Counted from the stretch's first letter, positions 47,335-62,047 are shown. The stretch: DNA of 64,000 bases from Dermatophagoides farinae (GCF_024713945.1 NC_134686.1:451001-515000); one strand, 5' to 3'. A program made the numbers and translations. Notes: generated from the letters alone by a model not told the origin.

Positions 47335-50300
47335 ATGCCTTCATCACCAACAACAGCTTCGTATAATTTACGTAGCAGATCAACAACCAAAAACAACAAA
47401 CAAAATGGTTCGACCATTCATATTCAAAAGTCAAAAGAATCGGCAAATGGTCAGCCTAAATTTGCTGCGAATGGACTTGTGAATAATCATCATAATGATA
47501 AACAAGAAGAAAATTATTCCGCATCCCGTTCTCGTACTCGTTCATCTTCATTTTCTCATCATCATCATCATCTAACTGAAAGGCAAAAGGTAAGCAATTT
47601 TTGGAAATCTTAATGGTTTAGAATTTGTTTGTTTGTTTATTCTGTTGTTGATCGATATGATTCCTTGGCGACGAATTTTATCATGAATTCTATACTTTTG
47701 ATCGATTAAATTTTTGTTGTTTTTTTTGTTTTATATTCATATTCAAAATTATGTCGAATCGAAAACTTTTCAGCTTATTAGTCCCAAATGACACTCTTTG
47801 TCTTTAATGTTTAGGATCGATGATGATCATGATGATGATAATGAGATGAAATGAGATGAATATTTTATTGATTAAAAGTTTGACGTCAATTTTAATCGAA
47901 TTTTTTTTTTGACAATCATAATGAAAAAAAATCGGGTTACGTCCTTTATGAGCATATTGGAATTTTTTTTCAATTGGCTCCATTTCAATTTTTTTCATAT
48001 ATTCAATTTACATCACACACACATTTATATTGAACGATGAGATTCTGAAATGAATAAATTTGAAAAAAATATCCATACAACATGATTATCATCATTCATT
48101 TATAGTAATAGTATATATGGGTGTGAATTCAGTCTTTCTATATTTCGTTTTAATTATTTGTGAAGAAAAAGTGATAAAATAAATCGATAAATGTGCAACG
48201 TCATTGATCATCATTATTTGTCATTAAAATCGATCAATTTATTCTTATCATTTCATTTCGATCAATTTGTGTTGTCATGTTGATCAAGTTGATATATGAT
48301 AAATGATAATGAACCAAAATGTTTGTACCGGAATCGACAAACTATTGTGCGATAACAATATGTGAATCATAGAACCAAATGATGATTTTTAACGGTGTAA
48401 TAATTTGCGAAATAGTGAAATCACGTCCACGTTATCAATATTTAGTTATTATTGTATGATATAAATCAAATGCCAAACGGAAACACTATTGATCACTATT
48501 GGCGACAATAATAATAAAATGTCAGAAGTCGATCTAGATTTACATAATAATGAAATTGAAAATGTATCTGCGACAAAAAATTCCAATTCAGATCCATTTT
48601 TGATCATCAACAATGGTGATGATTCACATGATGAATCAAATTATGGCATTGAACAAATGTTGTTTGTTGATGAAACATTATCATCAACAACAACAAAAAT
48701 AGAACAAACCAAAGAATATTCACCAATGATAATAATGACCAATAATAATGATAATTTATTTGTAGCTGAACAAATCAAATCAACTAAACATCATCATCAT
48801 CAATTACCAAAAGCTGTTAAAGTACGACATTTCAACACATATGAATGATGATGATGATAATTTATGATTTGAATTTGAAATATGAGACAATTCTTTCTGA
48901 AACAATTCCATTTTCTTGATGCTAAAAATAAATTTTTTTTTTGTCATTTGCTAAAATTAGGATGAAATTCAATCATTGGTTCTTTGGCGACGTCCATTCA
49001 AAACCATCTATCATGCTATACATAATTTTATTGATTTGCTCAACAATTGTTATAATTTCTTGTAAGTCTTTTGCTATTTATTTTCATTTTCATTTGTTTA
49101 ATTAATGTGTTTATTTATTTATTTTCTTTTTTTTTGTGTGTATGATGTATTGCATTTCATTTCATTTCATATATAAAATATATTCAGGATCATACATCAT
49201 CTACGACTTTGTCTTTCAATGACAATTTTTGTATTGATATTTTTTCTGGCACTTCAATTGGAAGGTGGACATCAACCATATGTACAATATGTTTATAAAC
49301 GTTTAGCATGGTGTCTTTATTGGTGTGGTTTAGGCATTTTATCATCGGTTGGTTTGGGTACCGGTTTACATACCTTTATATTATATTTGGTAAATAATTT
49401 TTTTTTTTTTTTTTTGGTTTTGTTTTTGAAACAAAATTTTCTCATTAATATTGTTATTATTTGATTTTGATGATAAAAAAAACAGGGTCCACATATCGCA
49501 TCAGTAACATTAGCAGCATATGAATGTAATTCATTGGATTTTCCTGAACCGCCTTATCCAGATGAGTATGTTTTTGATTTATGATCATTTATAAATGACA
49601 AACAGTATTGTGTTTCTAATTCGATTCTTTTTTTTTGTGTTTGTTTGTTTGTTTGTTTGTCCGATCCATTCATATAGGATTATATGTCCAACTAATACTG
49701 CTTCTAATTCAGCTACTGCAGCTGCTGCTGCTGCTGCTGCTATTGGATCATCAATAAATGTATGGTCGATTATGTCAAAAGTACGTTTAGAAGCATTTAT
49801 GTGGGGAGCCGGTACAGCATTGGGTGAATTGCCTCCATATTTCATTTCTCGGGCTCATCGTTTGGCCATGCATCAAGGTCAAGATGTAGATGATGATAAT
49901 ATATTAGAAGAATTGGAAGAAATAGAAGATTTGGTAACAACCGATGTTGATGGCGGTGATCAACAACAACAACAACAGCAACAAAATGATTTGTCTACTA
50001 GTAATAAGCCAAATTCATCGATAGAACCAGCCACCACTAATGTTGAACGTCGTACATCATCATGGGGACAAACATTGAAAACAAAAATGGTATTGCTAAT
50101 GAAACGAATGGGTTTCTTTGGAATTCTAGCCTGTGCTTCAATACCGAATCCATTATTCGATTTGGCCGGTATCATTTGTGGTTATTCATTGATATCATTT
50201 TGGACATTTTTCGGCGCTACATTATTAGGAAAAGCTGTTTTCAAAATGCATATACAAAAACTTGTTGTGATTGTTGTTTTCAATGAAGTTTATGTTCAAA

Positions 50301-50836
50301 GTGTACTCACATTTTGTAGGTATGTAAAAAAAATAATCATTATTATTACCCATTTGATATGTCATGAGGCTTAATGTTGCAATTTTTATCTATTTTTCTG
50401 TAGAAACATTCCATATATTGGACATTATATACATGAACCATTACGTGATTATCTTCAACATCAAAAGAAAAGCCTACATCGTGGTACTAACCAAATGATT
50501 CAGACCAAGGTAAATGATATTATTGGTAAATGTGTTTTTTTTGTCATTTTCTAATTTTTTTTCTGCTAAATCACCTAGGGCCAATCATGGATCTCGTTTA
50601 TATTTGAAAGTTTTGTCATTATAATGGTCACTTATTTTATGGTATCAATAATCAATTCAATGGCCCAAAGTAATCTGAAACAATATTATCAACAAAAACA
50701 AAAACAACAACAGCAGCAGCAAAAACAACATTCTGGTGATACGACAATGGCCAATAATGATGATGATGATGATAATAATAAATCACAATCGAAAGCGACT
50801 ACAATATCACCAAAAAAATTGGATAAAAATGATTGA
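47335..50836 (+). CDS. VMP1: vacuole membrane protein 1 (VMP1/Tango5)
   Basis: Multi-pass ER membrane protein; VMP1 acts as a lipid scramblase needed for autophagosome formation and secretion. Exons: 47335-47589, 48961-49061, 49188-49389, 49486-49565, 49678-50319, 50404-50509, 50579-50836; phases close at 547 residues (human 406). Matches to VMP1 from memory are long and ungapped: [39 protein letters not shown] (187-201) then FPEPPYPD and [51 protein letters not shown] with [15 protein letters not shown]. Extra length comes from a Ser/His-rich N-terminus, a poly-Ala run after IICPT, an acidic plus poly-Gln insert after the SRAHRL helix, and a Gln/Asp-rich tail. The first exon ends TERQK, like the EERQ before NIVLWRQP in human. 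AATAAA is at 51353-51358. Confidence 0.97.
47590..48518 (+). other. VMP1 first intron, upstream part
   Basis: AT-rich intron sequence following the GTAAGC donor. If the downstream first exon is real, the end of this stretch holds a second promoter. No clear TATA element or other gene is recognised. Confidence 0.5.
48519..48821 (+). CDS. VMP1: possible alternative first exon of VMP1
   Basis: An ATG at 48519 opens a frame of 101 codons ([20 protein letters not shown]...) up to a possible donor, GTACGA, at 48822. It is in phase 0, the same as the main first exon, so it joins the common exon at 48961 to give [18 protein letters not shown] and a 563-residue isoform. The amino-acid mix looks coding (acidic, Asn/Ser-rich). 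The donor is weaker than the usual GTAAGT, and unspliced the frame stops at 48846-48848. Confidence 0.45.
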
Positions 50837-51352
50837 AACGAACCAAAATGAAAGTGTGAAAATTAGGATTTAAAATTTTAAAATTTTTCTATTGACAATT
50901 ATATGTGGAGATGTCGCTGTGCAATTTGTTTGTTTTTTTTGTAATTTTTTTCCTATTTATACAACAGCAAAATGATGATGATGATGATCATATTGCTGGA
51001 TTCCAAACAAAACAAAACAACAAAAAAAATAAGATTCCAATTTCCTTTTACTTCAAATTATTCGTAGTATAGTAGCACTAGTTTTACCCCTTCTTTTTTT
51101 CCATCCCTTTCTTTCCAGAAAAAAAAATCCATCCATCATTTCATCATCCCCTTTTTTAATACATTAACCGGGTGACAAATGTGTGTAAATTATTTATTAA
51201 TCATCAACAACAACAACAACAACAAGAAAACTTATTTATATGTGTTGTCAATATAAAAATGATGGAAATATAAATGTATATAAATGGAGTGATGGTGTGT
51301 GATAAATTTTGAAATGAATCTCTTTCCTATGATGATGATGATGATGATGTGA

Positions 51353-51358
51353 AATAAA
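51353..51358 (+). other. poly(A) signal AATAAA, VMP1
   Basis: Canonical hexamer about 517 bases after the VMP1 stop, following a GAT microsatellite. Confidence 0.4.
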
Positions 51359-54300
51359 TTTAAATTTTATAAACAACAACAACAACAACAAAGATGGATT
51401 TTGATGTCAAAAATATTTTAAAATTTGCGGTAATGGTGTTTATGGACAGGTTTTCGTTTTTTCGTTTTCTTTTCATATTTTTTTTGTCATTTCTGTCACT
51501 GTCATTGTCATGTGTGTGTGTGTGTGTGACAATATATTTCAATATTTCCATTTTTCAACTCTAATAATGGTGACAGTCAATTTGTTTTCAATTAGAAATG
51601 GCCAAAAAAAAAGAACCTGAAAGTTTTTTTTTGTTGTTCAAGAAATTTATCGATCACTTGATTCAAACGTTTGTCCAATTTTTTTTTCATTTCGCCATGA
51701 ACTGATGATGATGATGATGATGATGGTGACAAAATCAACTTTTGAATGGCAAAAAAGTTTCGTTTTTTTTTCATTTCGTTGTCGTTACATTTGATTGGAC
51801 ATTGAAAGTGAGTGCTGAATTTTTATTTTTCAATATTTCTTTCTTTCTTTTTTTTTTTTATTTTGCTGACGCATCTCAAATAAAAAATGAAATGAAATAA
51901 AATGAAAATGTTCATTTTTGTATCTATATTTTTTCTCTGTCCAAAAAAAAAAGAAAAAAACCGATAAAAAAATGACAATATTGCTTGATGATGATGGTGG
52001 CAATGATGAATTTTTTTTTTCGATTTTCTCAGGTAAAATGTCATGTTCAGTACCATATTTCGTTGTATGTGTGTTATAGTAGTAGGTGCGTGTTTGAATT
52101 TTTTTTTACATTTAATTTTGATATTTGTTTTGCCATCTATGCAGTGCAATTGAAGAGAGAGAGAAAAGTTTTTCATTTTCTTTTCTTTTTACAATTGTCA
52201 TGTACAACAACAACAACAACAACAATAACAAAGATAGAAGAAAAAAAGATTCTTTTGGACAACCTGCGGTCCTGGATCGATTTCGTTACTCCTCTTCTTC
52301 TTCTACTTTTTTTGTGTGTCTGAATTCTTTTTCAAAACTCATGTAACCAGAATAGAGAAGGAAAATGTCATTTTTTGTATTTTCCAATTCTTTTTATTTT
52401 TTTATTTTTTTTTTTGTTGAAATTCAGGTATGTTTTTGACAATAATGACATGAATATACAGGTTTACAGTCAAAAAAAAAAAAAAATACAATACTTTGAT
52501 GATGATGATTCCAAAAGAAACAACCTGGAGCAAAATTTCTGTTTTTTTTTCAATTCAATTTTCTCTTTCTATGTGTGTGTGGTGGTGGTGGTGTGGAGAT
52601 GCATTGATAATTTTTAATGAGATTTTATTTATTTTGACAATGGCAAATAGAGAAAAAAAAACAATGCAAATAAAATGTTTATATGTATTTTGGAACGAAA
52701 TAAACAAATAAAAAAAATGATGATTTGATGAAATGAGAAATAATGATCATTGATGGTGGTGGCGGTGGCTGTGGCGGTGGTGGTGATGCCAATATTGATC
52801 ATGTTTGTGGCATATCAGCATATGAACCAGAATGGAAAAAGAAAAAGAAAAGTATTTCTTTCTCTTTCTCTTTCTAACTCTCGCACTATAGTTTCATTGG
52901 AATTTCATTTTGGATCGCAGTCACACAGTTGCAATATATATTGTGATAAGCAACCAAGTCCCTTATTATTGATTGATTGATTTGATTCTGGTTTTTTTTC
53001 CTCTTTGCGTGTGTGTGTGTGTTTGTGTTCACTTTTTTTTACTCTATCACAAAAAATATTTTCCCATCAACTACTCCCATAAGCTTCAATTTCAGCCATT
53101 TATAGAATGATGATGATTCCATTAATGTGATTAAATCATTTCTCAATTTTTTTTTCATCATTGGAAATTCTTTTTTTTTCTTTTTTTTTGTTCGGGATTT
53201 TGGATCCAGTGGAAAAAAAATTCATTTTTTTCCATAAAAATAATAATAACCAAGAGATATTGGAATGCAATTTGAATTTTTTTGCAAACAAACAAACAAA
53301 CGAATGAAATAAAATGATGATGATAATAAAATTAAAATTTTTCTGTTTGTTCACCCTATTGATGATAAGTATGACCTATATTTATTCAGGTAAATGGGAT
53401 CATACTCATGTTGATTATGATGATGATGATGATTTCTGGGTATTCAGTCATTCATTTTGATTAAATTCCAAATAAATTCAATGAAAAAAAGGATAATTTC
53501 GATAATTGTATGTACGAATGTTGTTTGTTTGTTTGTTTCATGGCGCCCAAACAAAACAAATCAAATTAATGAAATGTAAATCTCGCCATCCATATTCAAT
53601 CGATATATATTGGTAGCAAAAAAAGAAAAAAAAATTATCACAAATGATGTTTGATGACAAGCCAAAAAATGAAACAATTTTTCATCATTGGATATACTTT
53701 TTCTTCAATAATGGTGATAAAAAAAATCATCACACGATCGAAATAATAATCCGATCAATGATTTCATTGGGTAGTGGATTTTTATTTTTTCCCAGAATCC
53801 AGAATTATGTGTTGTTTGCCAAATGAACGAAAAAAAAAATGTCTAGATAAGTATCGAATAACAAACGTGCCACCACCACCACCACTAACTTTATGACATT
53901 GTTGGAATGTATTCCATAATAATTTTCAATTTTTATTTTCAATCAAATTGTCCAATGATTAATTGATAATATGCTCACAACGTATTACGTGATGATCAAC
54001 GAAAGTATCAAGAATTTTAGAAGGAAAGAAAAAAACAATGAATTAAACCATACTGTTTTTTTCATGGCTGTTGTTTTTTTTTTTTGGTTTTTCATTTTCA
54101 TTTAAGAATTTCATATTTCATCGCTTGTACTTGGTTGTTGACGTGCCATTTGGACCAGTGCAGTGTTGCCATTTTTTTTTCTCTCTTCAAACTGATGCAC
54201 TTTCATTTCAAGTCTGGTATATTATAAGAATAAATTAACAAGAAAATTAATGTGTTGTTAACCCAGCAAAAAAAAAAAAAAAAAAATGAAATGAAAATGA

Positions 54301-55462
54301 AAATGAATCATTCCAAGTGTGTTTGTGTGTGTGTATGCTCTCACAATCCTTAAAGATTGGCCTATCATTAAAAAAAAACACTGTGAATTGTGAATATATT
54401 GAAAAAGTTTTAGATTTCTGTTTTTTTTCTGTTTCTTTCTACATTTTATTTGTGTTTGAGATTGTAAAGATAACCACCAGGTTTTTTTGTTTTTTTTTCC
54501 ATCATCATGTGAAATGAAAAATCATCATTAATATTCATGACCAACAAACGAAAGAGATAAACATTTGACCTGATTAAATAGAATTTTTTTTTTTTTTTTA
54601 GTAACAGTGAAAATCTTTTTTTTCTGCTTTCCAATTTGAAAGTAAACTAATTGAAAACCAAAAAAAAAAAAAATTTCATTTTGTTTGTGCAACAAAATTT
54701 TATTATTCATTCGGATGAGCAGAAATTTTTTTTTTTGTTTTCTGGTAAACAAATTCCCATCGAATGATTGAATGATAGAATGGAATGGAGAGAGAGAGAA
54801 TGAATCCCTAATTATCATATGGCTTCAAGGTAGAATGAAAAGAAAAAAATTTGGCTTTTTTTTTGCTACAATTGACTAACGAACTAACAACAACAACAAC
54901 ACAACACAGAATAGAAAAAAAATTTGCTTGATGATTATCAAAATTAAAAATATGCAAATTGTTTTGTTGTTGTTGTTGTCCATTTTGGTCTCTCTACTTT
55001 GTTTGTCGCATAGTTTTTTGTTTTCTAATTTCTGGTTTTTTATCAGAATTAAACTTCTTGATGATGATGAAAACAAAAACCAAAAAAAAGATGACGATCT
55101 AATGAATGAAAAAAAAAACAAAACAAAAAGAATTTTTTTTCTCGTGTTTTATAGCTTTTCATAAACATTCAAGGTTTGGTTTCATCTTTTTCTTTTCTTT
55201 TTTTTTTTTTTGGTTTTTTTCTTCACATTCGTTTCTGGTTCGTTTATCTTTTTTCCAGTCAAACAGACCAACACACACACACACTCATTTACACTCTTAT
55301 TTAATGTGGTTGTTGTTGTTATTTTTGTTGTTGTCGTTGCTGTTGTTGTTTAGTGTCTGATGGATGATGATGATTATTCTTATGTTCGTGTGAATGACAA
55401 ACAAAAACAGTGAAAAAAAATCGTGCTAATAAATTAACTCCTTTTTCTATGGAGCTTATTCG

Positions 55463-55464
<2 letters not shown>

Positions 55465-55498
<34 letters not shown>
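55465..55498 (+). repeat. 34-base poly-T tract
   Basis: An unbroken run of T, the longest homopolymer in the window. On the other strand it is poly-A and could be the tail of an old retroposed copy, but no such copy is recognisable next to it. Confidence 0.8.
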
Positions 55499-55499
<1 letters not shown>

Positions 55500-57091
55500 G
55501 TTTCACCGGGCATAATGGAAAAATGAGGGGTAATAAAATTTCAAATTCCAGATTCCATGTAATGTGTGTCCGTGTGAGTGTGTGTGAGATTGTGAGAGAG
55601 AATAAATAATGAAGATCCATTTCATTTAATCGTGAATTTTTCTTTCATTTGTATTGTTTTTGCCATTTTCAAGTGGAATAATATTTACAAATTCTTGTTG
55701 TTGTTGTTGTTGGAAATGGATTTTTTTGTCTGTCTGTGAATGTGTGTGTGTGTGTGTGAAACAATTCTCTGACATGCATATGTATGATAAATTTTTTTTC
55801 CAGGTAATTATGACAATGGATATGAAATCATCTGGTAGTGTTATACCAATTCTATGATCAAAACACGTAACAATTTTTTGTTTTCGTGTATATAAATCCC
55901 TTGTTGAATTCCAATTACAACACACACACAGTCCTTGGATTTGTCATATAATTTGTTCTCGTTTCAAGAAACAAAAAAAAAATTTTTTTCCCTTTTTCTT
56001 AATCATAATTTTCCATTCTCACGCAAATTGCAAATTTTCTTTTAACGAATACAGCAACAACAAACCTTTACCATCAAACAAAGTAATAAATAAACATAAG
56101 TGTTTCATATATTCATATTTTTTTTTCGTTTATGCCACACACACATACATTTTATTTGTTATTATTACGAATAACAATCACATGAAAATTTACAATCTAC
56201 AAACATAAATATTCCACCATTACCAAAAAAAAAAAATGTGCGTATATGTCGTTTTTTTCCGGGCATCATCATGCTCGTTGATGATGGCCAACAACAACAA
56301 CAACAACAACAAAATGTAGCCAAAAATACATAAATAGTGAAAGTAAAAACGAATAGAAATTAGTTTTCCGTTTTCATTTGTTGTTGTTGTTGTTGTTGTT
56401 GTTGTTTTTTATTTTGGAATATAATTCATTCTTCCGTTTGCAACGAATTATTCCGTCTTCCGTTTTTTTTTTGTTTTTATTTTCATTTTTTAATATTTAT
56501 GTTACATATGAGAATCTAATAAAAAACAACAACAAGAAGTTGAACCAAAACAAAAAAAACCAATAATAACAACAAGAATTGGCCAGAATATAAAGTGAAC
56601 AAAAACGAATATAAAAAAAAAATAGTCAGCATCTCAGCATCTATCGTGTCATCAGCATTATATATATATGTCACATGTGCACACAAAATTTTTGTTTTTC
56701 GTTTTTGTTTGATTGAAAACGTTTATCCTGTCCAATAACATAAAAAACAAAAACAAAAAAATTGCTTTTGTCTCAATACTTGAATGATTAGGATTTTTGT
56801 TTGTTTGTTTGTTTATTTGTTTCGTTAATAAATTACATGTATATATTGTATCAAAATTTGCTGGCACTTTCGATTCTTGTTTTTCCTATCGTAAAAATAA
56901 TAATGTCGCATTATTGTAACGAAAAAAAAGGCCACCAACTGGTCATCATCATCATAATTAATCGTTTTTCATTTATATAAATAGAAAAAATGATTTTTTT
57001 TCATATTCATTTCACTTTGTACAAAAAGAATTATGCCTACAGAATACAGAATTTGATGTACATGGCACGGATTAACACCTTAATAGTGGCT

Positions 57092-57122
<31 letters not shown>
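57092..57122 (+). repeat. CA dinucleotide array
   Basis: About 15 tandem CA units ending in CGCA; one of the longest dinucleotide arrays in the window. Confidence 0.85.
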
Positions 57123-58493
57123 GCAAAGAATAAATTTTATTTGATCGTTTTCTTGTTTGTTTGTTTGTTTATCTTTACGAAAAAAAAATCGTGAACTTTA
57201 TTATTATACTTCAGGAATGTAGACAAAAAAAAATAAATAGCAAATCCATCGCTGATCATCATTATTCTTTTTATGGTCAACATTTGTTGTTGTTTGTTTG
57301 TTTGTTTTTTTTCCATCGTTGTCGAAGCTCGTTTATTCCATTCGACAGATTGTATATCGTCCATCCGTTTGTTTTTGTTGTTTTCTTCCATTTTTATTTC
57401 TTCAGATCCAAAAAAACGAACGAAAAAAAAAACAATTTTTCTCTGTGTATGGTTACACACAGAAGGGGAATTTCACTTTTTTTTACGAGCCTAATTACCC
57501 GAAAAAAAAGTTTTTGTTGTTTGTTTTTTTTCGATTTTTAGATCTACAGCAACCATCTACCCGATTCTATTACCCAGAATCCTCATCATCATCATCATCC
57601 ACATCCTCATCGATGATGATGATGATGATGATAGTAAAGCATCGTCAGCATCATTGTTTTCGATTCAAAACTTAAGAACTTTTGTTTTTATTGTTGTTTT
57701 CGTTGTTGTTTTCTGTTTTTTGTTTTACTTCAAACAATTTTTTTTTGTATTCGATTGCAGATTTTCTTTTCTTTTCTTTTTTTTTCTTTTCTTCACTGTA
57801 AATTCTCTATATGACCATGTGATGTTTTTATTATTTAGCTTTTCTTTTTTTTTTTTTTTTTTGTTTTGTTTTTTCTCATTTTCAATCATCATCATCATCA
57901 TCATTGGTTGTCATTGTCATTGTCATTGCTTTGTTTTTTTTTTTTGCCATTGGACAATAATCATCGATGATGATTATCATCAACATTTGTTTTCGTTTGT
58001 TTTCTTCTTTTTCATTTTGAACAATCAATTTCTCGTCGTCGTCTACGTCATTGTTGCAATAATATTATTCTTTTTGTTCTGGATTCGCAGAATTTTTTTT
58101 TAATTTTCATCGCCATCATTTTTGTCAAGTAATTTGTTCTTTTTTTGTTGTTGTTGTTGTTGTTTACACTGATAATTTATCTCATAAATTATTTCAATGT
58201 TAATTGGAATTTCGTTTTCGTTTTACTAATTAAAATACATGAATTTTGTCAAAAAAAAACATCACAAAACACTGGAAACACCATATTGTGTTCATATTAT
58301 ATAAATATTGCTGTCATTGTAACTGTGTTTTTAGTAGTTAGTGTACAGCCAATGTTTAGTAAATTGAATTAAACCCATTCACATTCGTTCATGATTTTCC
58401 CATGTGTGTGTGTGTGTGTTTTTTTTTCATTTTTTCATTTATTTCCAAGTTCAATTCCTGTACAAATTGAATTGAATTTAATTCAATATTTGT

Positions 58494-58497
<4 letters not shown>

Positions 58498-58528
<31 letters not shown>
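58498..58528 (+). repeat. GA dinucleotide array
   Basis: About 15 tandem AG/GA units followed by GGGAGAGC. It is the only long GA array here. Confidence 0.85.
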
Positions 58529-58533
<5 letters not shown>

Positions 58534-58669
58534 CAAGAATTTTGTCATCATTCATTCTTTCAAATGCGATAATGATGGCCAATAGCAGCAGCAACAGCAG
58601 CCGTTGATAATTTTTTTTTTCGTTTATTTATTCATTTAAAGCTTGAATTAAGATTAAAATATCAAACTG

Positions 58670-58698
58670 CAGCAGCAGCAGTAGCAGTAGCAGTAGTG
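58670..58698 (+). repeat. GCA/GTA triplet array
   Basis: Four GCA units pass into alternating GTA and GCA and then GTA units. It is non-coding as far as can be seen. Confidence 0.7.
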
Positions 58699-60374
58699 GT
58701 TATGATTTAGTGTTGTCCATGTAACACACATGGTATAGAATCTGGATTTTTTTCAAAAATCAATTTTTTTTCTCTTTTTTTGCGGCAAAATTCCGAAAAA
58801 TTTCCATTGTTTTTTTTCTGCAAAAAACACCTGAATTCCGTTCAAATTTTTCATGATAATTGAAATTTTAAGAGTGTGAAAATTCCAATGAATAACAAAC
58901 AAAGTAACAAAAAGCTTTTTGGTTTTTGTTTTATCACTTTGTTTTGTGATTATGATCCTGATCTCCGGACATATACAAATTATAAGAAACTTTTCCGATA
59001 TCATTTTCTCTTTGTTTTTCAAGTTAAAACAAACAAACGACAACGACAACGTCGAGTGTTTGAATAAAAAGTTTCAGATTTTTTTTTTCTCCCATTCAAC
59101 ATAACGCAGTTTATATATGTGTGAAAAAAAACCGAGCATTTACTTCCCAATCCCTCTATCTGTATTTTTTGTTTTCATCTCCGTTCATAGTCACTGACAT
59201 CATCATTCCTTCAGTCGGACGGTCAGTCGGTCATTATTATTGGAGCCATGTGTATACATTTCATTTTTGAATTGATTGGTGTTGGTTATGGTATCGGTGG
59301 CGATGGTGTTGAAAAGACAACGACCCAGCATTTATAGCAAATTTTTTTTTGAGCGAAAAAAAAATTCCATGCTTTGTCTATGACGATATGATTATGATGA
59401 TGACGACGATGACGAGGTTATGATATTTTCAAATTGGATTTGCACTATATTTTTATCTTATTTTATTATTAAAAATGCCTAAGAAGTGTTTGTTTATCAA
59501 TTTTTTTTTTTTTGAATAGATTTTCATGTGAAAAAAAAACAACAAACAAAAACAGTCAATCAAACCATTAAATAGTCTGAACAACAACAACAACAGCAAA
59601 AAAAATGAAGATAAAACATCCTACTACAACACACGCACAGATATATATATATTATGATTTGTAAGTTTGCCAATGGCACATTGCTGGTGAAAAAAAAAAT
59701 TTTTTTTTTTTAGTGTCCTAAATGAATGAACATGGAAAAAAAATAACAAAAAAAAAAAAATACAGAATCCATACACACACACACACACAGTACAGTATGG
59801 CAATCAGAAAATAGAAAATGCAAGGAAGATTAGCCAACATTTCAGGCACACACACATCCGATATACGATATCTTATGCATTTGAGAGTATATTGAAAATG
59901 TTAAAGTACTGTGTGTGTGTGGTTGTTCTACTAGTAGTTTTTTTTAGACTGATAGATTTTTTTTTTCATCATTCTATTCGATATTTGAATCAATTTTTTT
60001 TTTGGTCTATGAAAAAAAAACTATAAGGTTCATTCACAACATAATGATGAAAAAAATTACTATGTTGCATACCATTATATTTATTTTATATATATAAATA
60101 AATATATGGAACAGAAATCCATGTGCAAATAAATAGATTCTGCGTTCATAGATAGTATAGTATATAATAATAGTAGTGGTAGTAGTAGTTTTGTTCCAGA
60201 ATAAAATCTGTTTTTTTTTTTTTTTGGTTCCCATCCAATTGAACCACTACTACATTATATAATAATAATTTATAATCATTGTGTTCCAGTAATATTTTGT
60301 TTCATGCACATTCGCACACATTCGCACACACACGCATATAATAATTCTATTTATTATTCTGTTTTATGGCATAA

Positions 60375-60401
60375 TAGATAGATAGATAGATAGATAGATA
60401 G
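60375..60401 (+). repeat. GATA tetranucleotide array
   Basis: About seven tandem ATAG/GATA units in non-coding DNA. Confidence 0.85.
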
Positions 60402-62047
60402 TCAACGAAAATGACCGTCTAGAAAACGACTACGGCTAGAAAATCTATAAAAAAAATAACAAGGCTGTAGAGTAAAAAAAAAGAATACAAAAAAAAGCTT
60501 CTGCTTCTTGAGTTTTGTGTTTATCTATTTGGTGTATACACACACACACACAAACACACACACGAAACATGGAATGAATTTCGTTTGTGTTTATTATAGT
60601 CTACATTCATCATTGAGAATCGACCGATGCAAGTGAACAAAAAAAAAAACATTGAAGTGATTTTTTCTATTTGTCTCTGTGTGTGTGCGTGTGTGTTTGT
60701 GTTTGTTTATGAGTATTTTTGTGTGTATATATGTAAAAAAAATGTGAAAGTTAATTGTAAAAAATTGAATTCTGTTTGTTGTTTATATATTTTTTCATGT
60801 GCATCATATCATTGTTTGTGAATGAACATCACAAATCCTGAATAAACTCTCTTGATGACCATTTGGCCAATGACAATGTTGTCGTGAAAATTCTGTCCAT
60901 GAATGTGAACAACACTTTAATGACATGTAAATTTTTTTATTATTTTAAATAATCAACTTTTTAACTTGATTACATTGTCATCATTCATTCATTCATTCAC
61001 CATATATTATTGCATATCATCAACATAATCATTCTTCACGATTCTTTTAATAATCATCTCTTGTTATATTTTATTTTTATTATCATCATCGTCATCGGAG
61101 AAAGAAAAAATTATTCAAAACCTGTAATTATGTTTGCAATAAATTATTCTGCATGATGATGATGATGATTATGATATCGACGAAAACAATTGCACAGTGT
61201 AAAAAGTTTTGACATTAATAACGATAATAATAATAATAATAATGCCCGATAAATCCTGACAAACGACACCAAAACATTTGATAACCGAATCCTGGATAAA
61301 TGAAAATGAAAAAAGAAAAAGAAGAAAAAAAACCGGGTTCGTCGTCGTCGTCGTCGTTGTTGTTGTTGTTGTATATGTATAAATAAATGAGACATTTAGT
61401 GAAAAAGAAACAAAAAAAAATACCGACAAAAAAAAAAAAAAGAATCAAGAATTTCCGTTGAAACATTTCATCTATAATTCATAACGACAACAACAACAAC
61501 GACAACAAGAAAAAAAAAGAATAATGATGAAAGGAGAAATGAAAAACAAAACAAAAAATGATTAAATGAACATCCAAGTCGAATATAAATACCGAATTCA
61601 TGTCCGAAAATAATAACTTATAATAAACGCACAAAATACAAATATCTTTCATAGAACAGAATTTGGTGGACAAATTGGCTCATTCAAATCAATCAATCAA
61701 TCAATCTATCAAAAAAAGAAAAAGAAAAAAGGAATTTGTCAATTTTCAGCCATCAAATGTTAAAAATGTTGAAACTTCATGGCCGTGCAAGTGAGAAAAA
61801 AAAATGTTTCATCCCATTACTGCTTTTTTTTGATAATAATAATCATATATTCTAATTTGATTCTTTATCCACGATAATCATGGCAACACATCATCATCAT
61901 CATCATCATCAATTTGTTTCATAATTTTTTTTCCGTTCGTTTAGTTCGTTCGTTGAATGCCATATCATATCATATACCATATACAGAGAAAAAAAATCAT
62001 TATCAAAAACAATTTAACTATCGTTAACTGTAATCAATCTGTCTATC

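Noticed and set aside
55465-55498. Poly-T tract as the tail of a minus-strand retroposed gene copy
   Set aside because: No coding remnant or target-site duplication could be seen next to it.
57654-58103. 149-codon hydrophobic frame that looks like a membrane protein
   Set aside because: The hydrophobicity comes from poly-T and ATC repeats (Phe and Ile codons); there is no domain, and it also contains His/Cys alternations from repeats.
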